6,612 bases of DNA, taken from contig JAZNFW010000136.1 of assembly GCA_045576175.1 (NCBI GenBank), positions 1-6,612 on the forward strand, written 5' to 3'. Position 1 is the stretch's first letter. Every line of letters begins with the position of its first letter. The position numbers and the translations under genes are program-made. This document shows, piece by piece, positions 1 to 3,113 of the stretch. The notes beneath the pieces were generated by a model, which was given only the letters and a program-made list of their open reading frames with translations, was not told the DNA's origin and did no database searches. The DNA comes from RGIG8748 sp045576175 (GTDB lineage: Bacteria > Bacillota > Clostridia > UMGS1810).

Positions 1-110
1 CATTAACTCACAAATAAGACGGCTGTTAAAGGGCTTGTGAGCAATAAAAACAAATTCAATACACGTCACACCAATTATCACACTACAAAAAGAACAACAC
101 ACCTTACGGA

Positions 111-140
111 TTGACTTTTAGATAAAGTCAATGATACAAT
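111..140 (+). promoter_or_regulatory. Sigma-A-type promoter with internal inverted repeat for the 87-aa gene
   Basis: TTGACT (111-116) and TACAAT (135-140) are separated by 18 bases, and the expected transcription start lies near 147, just before the ribosome binding site. A perfect 8-bp inverted repeat, TTGACTTT (111-118) and AAAGTCAA (124-131) around a 5-base centre, covers the -35 box and most of the spacer. That is where a repressor, or a MerR-type spacer-binding regulator, would sit. The regulator is not identifiable from the sequence. The preceding bases 1-110 hold no gene that I can see. Confidence 0.7.
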
Positions 141-167
141 GTTTATATAAAAAGGAGGATGTGTTTT

Positions 168-431
168 ATGTCAAATAAAAATACTTATACTGAAATATTT
201 GAGAATAAAATTGCTGAAAAACTAAAGGGTATGATATTGCCTTATAAAGATATTTTGTCTAGGGATATTCATATTGAATGTGGTGGTTATCCGGGAACTA
301 ATCATCATATGCCACAATGCTGTACGGCAATGTATAATATGATGGCAGGAGATGATGAGGTTTTATCAGCTCCGCCAAGTGGAAAAGGCGCATATGTTAA
401 AATAAGATATTATAAAAGAAACCATAGATAA
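168..431 (+). CDS. Small orphan protein, 87 aa, function unknown
   Basis: I do not recognise this protein family. The start chosen is the ATG at 168, because AAAGGAGG (151-158) lies 9 bases upstream; the in-frame ATG at 159 would abut the ribosome binding site. The product has an N-terminal stretch that looks helical (residues 9-31) and a distinctive centre with CGGYPGTNHH (38-47) followed by MPQCC (48-52). It then has an acidic patch (DDE, 62-64), a PPSGKG turn (69-74) and a basic tail. There is no signal peptide or membrane segment. His46, His47, Cys51 and Cys52, possibly with Cys38, could bind a metal or form a redox site, but that is inference. The gene stands alone between its own promoter and a strong terminator, so it is an independently controlled unit. 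The strong ribosome binding site, promoter and terminator make it a real gene despite its size. Confidence 0.8.
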   Translation: MSNKNTYTEIFENKIAEKLKGMILPYKDILSRDIHIECGGYPGTNHHMPQCCTAMYNMMAGDDEVLSAPPSGKGAYVKIRYYKRNHR

Positions 432-432
432 T

Positions 433-468
433 AAAAAGCGTGATGACAGTAAAATCATCACGCTTTTT
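433..468. terminator. Bidirectional intrinsic terminator between the 87-aa gene and tRNA-Ser
   Basis: A perfect 14-bp stem (AAAAAGCGTGATGA, 433-446; its complement at 455-468) encloses an 8-base loop. T5 follows the GC-rich core on the plus strand (464-468), and the A5 on the left gives T5 on the minus strand. It starts one base after the stop codon of the 87-aa gene. On the minus strand it begins at the last A of the tRNA's CCA, so it can stop both convergent transcripts. Confidence 0.92.
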
Positions 469-560
469 GGCGGAGATGCAGAGATTTGAACTCTGGCGCC
501 GGTTTGAGCCGACCTACTGCATTTCGAGTGCAGACCCTTCAACCACTTGGGTACATCTCC
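468..560 (-). tRNA. tRNA-Ser (anticodon CGA), CCA end encoded
   Basis: Read on the minus strand, a 7-bp acceptor stem GGAGATG/CATCTCC is followed by T8-A9 and a D arm with AAGTGGTTGAA between CCC and GGG. The anticodon stem CTGCA/TGCAG carries the loop CTCGAAA, giving anticodon CGA (plus-strand 524-526), which reads UCG serine codons. A long variable arm (GGCTC/related pairing) marks a class II tRNA. The T arm contains GTTCAAAT, the discriminator base is G and the gene encodes CCA (468-470). The long variable arm, discriminator G and anticodon all agree on serine. The gene lies convergent to the 87-aa gene and shares its terminator. Confidence 0.95.
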
Positions 561-605
561 AGATATGTTAGATTGCTCCGTTTTGGTAGAGCAAAAAACA
601 AGCAA

Positions 606-611
606 ATTATA
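606..611 (-). promoter_or_regulatory. Possible -10 box upstream of tRNA-Ser
   Basis: The minus strand reads TATAAT here, about 46 bases before the tRNA 5' end. At 16-18 bases upstream the hexamers (CTAGCC, TCTAGC, TTCTAG) resemble TTGACA poorly. Between this box and the tRNA a 6-bp hairpin, TTGCTC (573-578) with GAGCAA (589-594), lies in the leader. Either the tRNA has a promoter with a weak -35, or it depends partly on read-through from the stronger promoter at 802-830. Confidence 0.35.
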
Positions 612-655
612 GAATTTTGTTAGAAATGGCTAGAAAAACCGCTAGATAAGGGTGT

Positions 656-679
656 AAAAACAAGGTTTGAACCTCGCTT
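656..679 (-). terminator. Weak intrinsic terminator ending the candidate RNA
   Basis: On the minus strand AAGCGAGG (679-672) pairs with CCTTGTTT (665-658), with two G-T wobbles, around the loop TTCAAA. The tract TTTTT (660-656) completes an intrinsic-terminator layout. The stem is short and only moderately GC-rich, so read-through toward tRNA-Ser is possible. Its 5' arm can also pair with CCTCG at 731-727, which would dissolve this hairpin. Confidence 0.45.
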
Positions 680-732
680 AAACCCGCATGGTTAAGCCAT
701 TTGTAGGGGTACAGTTACAGTGTAACCGAGGG

Positions 733-774
733 GATTTCGAGTCATGTCCGTTATGACCACTTCGATACCACTCC
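733..774 (-). pseudogene. tRNA-Ser(CGA)-like 5' part without a 3' half
   Basis: The minus strand reads as acceptor GGAGTGG, T8-A9, D stem TCG/CGG around AAGTGGTCATAA, A26, anticodon-stem strand CATGA, anticodon loop CTCGAAA, then TC. This corresponds to tRNA positions 1-40 and parallels the intact tRNA-Ser downstream, which shares GGAG, TA, AAGTGGT and CTCGAAAT. Past that point the partner strand should continue ATG, but the sequence turns to CCCC. No CCACTCC acceptor partner or CCA end follows anywhere in the region. It is therefore a truncated tRNA or a tRNA-derived module inside the candidate RNA, not a working serine tRNA. Confidence 0.5.
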
Positions 775-801
775 GTATGTGTTGAAAACTCAACAAAGAG
801 T

Positions 802-830
802 ATTATACACTAAAGACCACTATTTGTAAA
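802..830 (-). promoter_or_regulatory. Strong sigma-A-type promoter of the candidate RNA
   Basis: On the minus strand, TTTACA (830-825) and a consensus TATAAT (807-802) have the optimal 17-base spacing. The predicted start is near 795-794, at the first base of the GTTGA hairpin. A perfect dyad CTATTT-GT-AAATAG (820-833) overlaps the -35 box and may be an operator. No ORF with a ribosome binding site follows, which supports a stable-RNA transcript. Confidence 0.7.
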
Positions 831-900
831 TAGAAAAAACAAAAAATGACACTAAAATATCAATGCAAAGCGTTTTCGGCATTACACTGCGTCTTAAAGC

Positions 901-936
901 AAAAAACGGCTCGTTTTGAATGTTCAAAACGAGCCG
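901..936 (-). terminator. Strong intrinsic terminator after thioredoxin
   Basis: A perfect 14-bp stem (936-923 with 920-907, core CGGCTCG) with a 2-base loop as drawn is followed on the minus strand by T6 (906-901). It starts 16 bases after the thioredoxin stop codon and closes the FTR-like/thioredoxin unit. Confidence 0.95.
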
Positions 937-952
937 CTCTTCTGTTTTTAAA

Positions 953-1267
953 TTATAGTCCAAATTCAGCTTCCAGCTGTTCTTTTGTGCGGTATCCCAC
1001 AGATTTTTTTACAACTTGTCCGTTTTCGAAAAGCAAAATTGTGGGGATGCTCGCAATACCAAATTCAATGGCAAGTTCCTGCTCGTCATCAACATTAACT
1101 TTGCCGACTTTAACTTTGTCGCTGTGCTCTTTAGCAATCTCTTCAATAGATGGAGCAATCATTTGGCAAGGACCGCACCAGCTTGCCCAAAAGTCCACAA
1201 TAACAGGGACGGTAGACTCTAATACTTCGCTTTTAAAATTTTCTTTTGTAATTGTAATTTCAGCCAT
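953..1267 (-). CDS. trxA: Thioredoxin
   Basis: A cytoplasmic thiol-disulfide oxidoreductase of 104 aa, the usual thioredoxin length, that reduces protein disulfides such as those of ribonucleotide reductase and peroxiredoxins. The active site WCGPC lies at residues 30-34 (Cys31, Cys34), the buried Asp is Asp25 in VDFWA, and the cis-proline is Pro75 in SIPT. There is no signal peptide. The start is fixed by AGGAGG (1281-1276), 8 bases upstream; this site overlaps the TAG stop of the preceding FtrB-like gene, so the two are co-transcribed and probably translationally coupled. The neighbour suggests that reduction may come from ferredoxin rather than, or as well as, an NADPH-dependent TrxB, which is not in view. 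A strong terminator follows. Confidence 0.97.
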   Translation of the reverse strand: MAEITITKENFKSEVLESTVPVIVDFWASWCGPCQMIAPSIEEIAKEHSDKVKVGKVNVDDEQELAIEFGIASIPTILLFENGQVVKKSVGYRTKEQLEAEFGL

Positions 1268-1279
1268 ATTGTGTTCCTC

Positions 1280-1477
1280 CTATTTTGATTTGTAGTATAG
1301 CATACAGTGGCAAAAACCCTCAAAAGACGGGTCTTCTATCTGTTTTTTAAATTCCTCGCAAACGCACTTATATTCTTCGGTGCGTTCCCTTCTGCAAGGG
1401 CAATAACCACCGGTTCTCTTTAAACCTTCTTTAACAACTGCAACAATTTCTTTGTCGGGATTAAGTGTAACAGGCAT
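1280..1477 (-). CDS. Ferredoxin:thioredoxin reductase catalytic-subunit-like protein (FtrB family), 65 aa
   Basis: The protein carries three Cys-X-Cys pairs: CPC at 26-28, CVC at 38-40 and CHC at 56-58. This CPC...CxC...CHC pattern marks the catalytic chain of ferredoxin:thioredoxin reductase, whose [4Fe-4S] cluster and redox-active disulfide pass electrons from ferredoxin to thioredoxin. At 65 aa it is much shorter than plant and cyanobacterial catalytic chains. The spacing also differs, with 9 residues between the first two pairs and 15 between the last two, as against my recollection of 16 and 8 in plants. No variable (FtrA-like) subunit is seen. AGGAGG (1491-1486) sits 8 bases before the ATG. 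The position directly ahead of trxA supports thioredoxin as partner. Function is inferred from motif and context; a simple Fe-S electron carrier is the alternative. Confidence 0.82.
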   Translation of the reverse strand: MPVTLNPDKEIVAVVKEGLKRTGGYCPCRRERTEEYKCVCEEFKKQIEDPSFEGFCHCMLYYKSK

Positions 1478-1508
1478 AGTCTCGTCCTCCTCGTCAATTG
1501 TCTCTTAT

Positions 1509-1537
1509 ATTTTACCATTAAAATAAGACACTGTCAA
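1509..1537 (-). promoter_or_regulatory. Promoter of the FtrB-like/trxA unit
   Basis: The minus strand reads TTGACA (1537-1532, perfect -35), a 17-base spacer, then TAAAAT (1514-1509). The predicted start near 1502 leaves a short leader before the AGGAGG at 1491-1486. This is the best -35 match in the window and suggests steady, substantial expression. Confidence 0.82.
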
Positions 1538-1545
1538 ATTCGGCA

Positions 1546-1564
1546 AGATGATGTACCATCATCT
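1546..1564 (-). terminator. Hairpin after the pseudouridine synthase gene, weak terminator at best
   Basis: AGATGATG (1546-1553) and CATCATCT (1557-1564) form an 8-bp stem with a 3-base loop, one base past the stop codon of the upstream gene. The minus strand continues TTGCCG, with no T-tract, so termination would be inefficient. Some transcripts may run on into the FtrB-like/trxA genes, or the dyad may instead protect the mRNA end or bind a protein next to the -35 box at 1532-1537. Confidence 0.4.
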
Positions 1565-1565
1565 A

Positions 1566-2237
1566 TTATACCTGAATTTCATCCCAATTAAACAAATTCC
1601 ACGGGTAACTTTGGGTATCGGGAAGGGTAGTGTACATTTTTTCGCTATTGTCAAAAGGGGATAGAAAGCTAATCGTGTGCGACCACAGAGCTACTGGGCA
1701 ACCGTCCTTGCCGCTTCCGTATCGTCTATCACCAAAAAGCGGCATTTCTCTATGGGAAAACTGCACTCTGATTTGGTGAGTTCTTCCTGTGTGGAGCGTT
1801 ATCTTTACAAGACTTGCACAGCCTTCGTCTGTTTGTACTGCGTCTAATATCTCATACTCAAGCGAAGCTTCTTTTACGCCCTTGCGAAGTCTCTTGACTA
1901 CAAAGCTTTTGTTTTTTGATGAGTCCTTGAAGAGGTAATCTTTAAACACGCCTTTTTCACTTTCAGGTTTGTTGTGAATTACAGCAAGATATTGCTTTCC
2001 TATGCGTCTGTCTGCAATCATTTGAGAGAGCTTGGCAGCAGATGGCTTGTTTAGGGCGTATATCATTGTTCCCCCAACCAGGGCATCCAACCGATGAATA
2101 GGATATATGCTCTCGGGAGAGAGTTTGAGTTCATCCGAAATTAGGCTTATCATATCCTTGCCGTCGGGAGAAATCTGAGAATGGAAACCCGGAGCTTTCT
2201 TGCATATTATGTAATTTTCGTCTTTATATACAAACAT
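1566..2237 (-). CDS. RluA-family RNA pseudouridine synthase
   Basis: This 223-aa cytoplasmic enzyme is predicted to isomerise uridine to pseudouridine in rRNA or tRNA. The catalytic motif IHRLD lies at 47-51, with Asp51 the presumed nucleophile, and the second conserved block GRTHQIRV is at 151-158, followed by HREMPLFGDRRYG. It begins directly with the catalytic domain and lacks the N-terminal S4 RNA-binding domain found in many RluA/RluD-type enzymes, so its target cannot be told from the sequence. After HRLD the family usually has a TSG-like turn; here it is ALVGGT, a mild divergence. The start ATG at 2237 is preceded by GGCGGTGA (2249-2242), close to the anti-Shine-Dalgarno complement. 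It has its own promoter at 2267-2295 and lies divergent to the phosphatidyltransferase gene. Confidence 0.9.
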   Translation of the reverse strand: MFVYKDENYIICKKAPGFHSQISPDGKDMISLISDELKLSPESIYPIHRLDALVGGTMIYALNKPSAAKLSQMIADRRIGKQYLAVIHNKPESEKGVFKDYLFKDSSKNKSFVVKRLRKGVKEASLEYEILDAVQTDEGCASLVKITLHTGRTHQIRVQFSHREMPLFGDRRYGSGKDGCPVALWSHTISFLSPFDNSEKMYTTLPDTQSYPWNLFNWDEIQV

Positions 2238-2266
2238 TTTTTCACCGCCAGAATTACGATATGTTA

Positions 2267-2295
2267 ATTATATAGGGATAAGCAAAAAAATTCAA
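2267..2295 (-). promoter_or_regulatory. Promoter of the pseudouridine synthase gene
   Basis: The minus strand reads TTGAAT (2295-2290), a 17-base spacer, then TATAAT (2272-2267). The predicted start is near 2260, about 20 bases before the ATG. It stands back to back with the plus-strand promoter at 2315-2343, with an AT-rich 19-base gap holding an A/T-tract. Confidence 0.75.
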
Positions 2296-2314
2296 CAATT
2301 TTTTTAATTTACGA

Positions 2315-2343
2315 TTGAAAAGAACACAATCTTGTGATACAAT
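2315..2343 (+). promoter_or_regulatory. Promoter of the CDP-alcohol phosphatidyltransferase gene
   Basis: TTGAAA (2315-2320), a 17-base spacer, then TACAAT (2338-2343). The predicted start near 2350 gives a leader of about 35 bases that contains the ribosome binding region. Confidence 0.75.
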
Positions 2344-2384
2344 ACCATTATGTGGAAAAATAGGGAAGGTAGGATTTACTTCAA

Positions 2385-2936
2385 ATGCAAGATTACAAAG
2401 ACAAAATTTTCACAATTCCAAATATATTGTCTATGGTAAGAATAGCAATCATCCCAGTGATTGTGTGGCTCTATTGCTTCGAGAATTCATGGTTGTGGAC
2501 TGCGGTGCTTCTTATAGCATCCGGACTTACAGATTTGGTAGATGGATTTATTGCAAGGCGTTTTAATATGATAAGCAATTTTGGCAAGGCAATTGACCCA
2601 GTAGCAGACAAACTTACCCAGTTTGTTATGCTCATATGCCTTATTACAAGATTTCCAAAGATGATTATCCCTTGTCTGCTTCTTATGACAAAGGAGATAA
2701 TCTCAGCAATTACCGCCATGATTGCAATTCGCAAGACAGGTGAGGTTGAGGGTGCAGATTGGCACGGAAAGGTGTGCACCTGCCTTATGTATCTAATGAT
2801 GCTTGTGCATGTGGTGTGGTTTGGTATTCCTGAAACTGTATCAAATGTGCTTATAGCGGTGTGTACCGGAATGCTTGTACTTTCGTTTTTCCTGTACAAC
2901 GCAAGAAACATAAAGGCAGCAAAGAGAAAGGCGTAA
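2385..2936 (+). CDS. pgsA: CDP-alcohol phosphatidyltransferase, probably phosphatidylglycerophosphate synthase
   Basis: A 183-aa integral membrane enzyme that would transfer the phosphatidyl group from CDP-diacylglycerol to an alcohol, most likely glycerol-3-phosphate, in anionic phospholipid synthesis. The family signature DxxDGxxARx8GxxxDxxxD is complete: Asp50, Asp53-Gly54, Ala57-Arg58, Gly67, Asp71 and Asp75, which bind the metals and perform catalysis. Hydrophobic segments near 18-32, 37-48, 80-105, 132-147 and 152-172 fit a multi-pass membrane protein. The N-terminal TIPNILSMVR is typical of PgsA-like members. The upstream GGTAGGA region (2368-2374) is a modest ribosome binding site 10-11 bases from the ATG. 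A CMP-forming cardiolipin synthase or another alcohol acceptor cannot be excluded, because these paralogs share the motif. It is a single-gene unit with its own promoter and terminator. Confidence 0.85.
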   Translation: MQDYKDKIFTIPNILSMVRIAIIPVIVWLYCFENSWLWTAVLLIASGLTDLVDGFIARRFNMISNFGKAIDPVADKLTQFVMLICLITRFPKMIIPCLLLMTKEIISAITAMIAIRKTGEVEGADWHGKVCTCLMYLMMLVHVVWFGIPETVSNVLIAVCTGMLVLSFFLYNARNIKAAKRKA

Positions 2937-2958
2937 TTTATAATATTAATTTTTGGTT

Positions 2959-2991
2959 AATGAGTTCGGCACTGTGCCGGACTCGTTTTTT
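2959..2991 (+). terminator. Intrinsic terminator after the phosphatidyltransferase gene
   Basis: GAGTTCGGCA (2962-2971) pairs with TGCCGGACTC (2975-2984), with one T-G wobble, across a 3-base loop. The stem can extend with flanking A-T pairs, and T6 follows (2986-2991). Confidence 0.92.
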
Positions 2992-3053
2992 GGTTTATTA
3001 AAATTTTTTGTTATTTTTTTAACAAAGTACTGTTCAATTATAAAATTTTGTAG

Positions 3054-3074
3054 TATAATGTAAAATGATATAAT
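3054..3074 (+). promoter_or_regulatory. Two candidate -10 boxes ahead of the U32-dut-maf-mreB run
   Basis: Perfect TATAAT hexamers occur at 3054-3059 and 3069-3074. At 17 bases upstream the -35 candidates are TGTTCA (3031-3036) and TTTTGT (3046-3051), both poor. One or both may be used, perhaps with an activator or an AT-rich upstream element; 2992-3053 is very AT-rich. Confidence 0.45.
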
Positions 3075-3113
3075 AGTCATAATCTCGAGCTATATATTTA
3101 CAAGGGGGAGAAA

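Larger units (their letters stand above)
656..794 (-). ncRNA. Candidate structured non-coding RNA, about 139 nt, tRNA-like in part
   Basis: No credible ORF lies here, yet the segment has a promoter upstream (802-830) and a hairpin plus T5 at its end. From the predicted 5' end it contains in order: a hairpin GTTGA/TCAAC (794-781); a stretch resembling tRNA-Ser positions 1-40 (774-733), which can also fold as GTCAT/ATGAC with a 7-base loop; and then a possible four-way junction. The junction is closed by CCTCG (731-727) and CGAGG (676-672), with arms GTTAC/GTAAC (726-714), TGTA/TACA around CCCC (713-702) and GCTTAACC/GGTTTAAGC (697-676). The final hairpin contains GGTTCAAACC, a T-arm-like sequence. 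I cannot assign a known RNA family. The mix of tRNA-like pieces recalls bacterial Y RNAs, but no Ro60 gene is in view and the match to their motif is imperfect. Boundaries are inferred. Confidence 0.45.

Noticed and set aside
7..41. Inverted repeat CTCACAA...TTGTGAG
   Set aside because: Only 7 bp with a 21-base gap, no T-tract and no adjacent start; could be chance or the tail of a feature outside the window.
159..167. Earlier in-frame ATG for the 87-aa gene
   Set aside because: It overlaps or abuts the AAAGGAGG ribosome binding site, which is correctly spaced only for the ATG at 168.
366..605. 79-codon minus-strand ORF
   Set aside because: It runs through the tRNA-Ser gene and terminator; its sequence is just translated tRNA.
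656..794. tmRNA, SRP RNA, T-box leader or intron-containing tRNA
   Set aside because: None of the hallmark sequences I know for these RNAs is present, and the matching tRNA 3' half needed for an interrupted tRNA is missing.
846..1295. 149-codon plus-strand ORF
   Set aside because: It lies antisense to thioredoxin and its terminator, has no ribosome binding site, and the opposite strand encodes a textbook thioredoxin.
2471..2911. 146-codon minus-strand ORF
   Set aside because: Shadow of the phosphatidyltransferase gene, with no ribosome binding site or recognisable motif.
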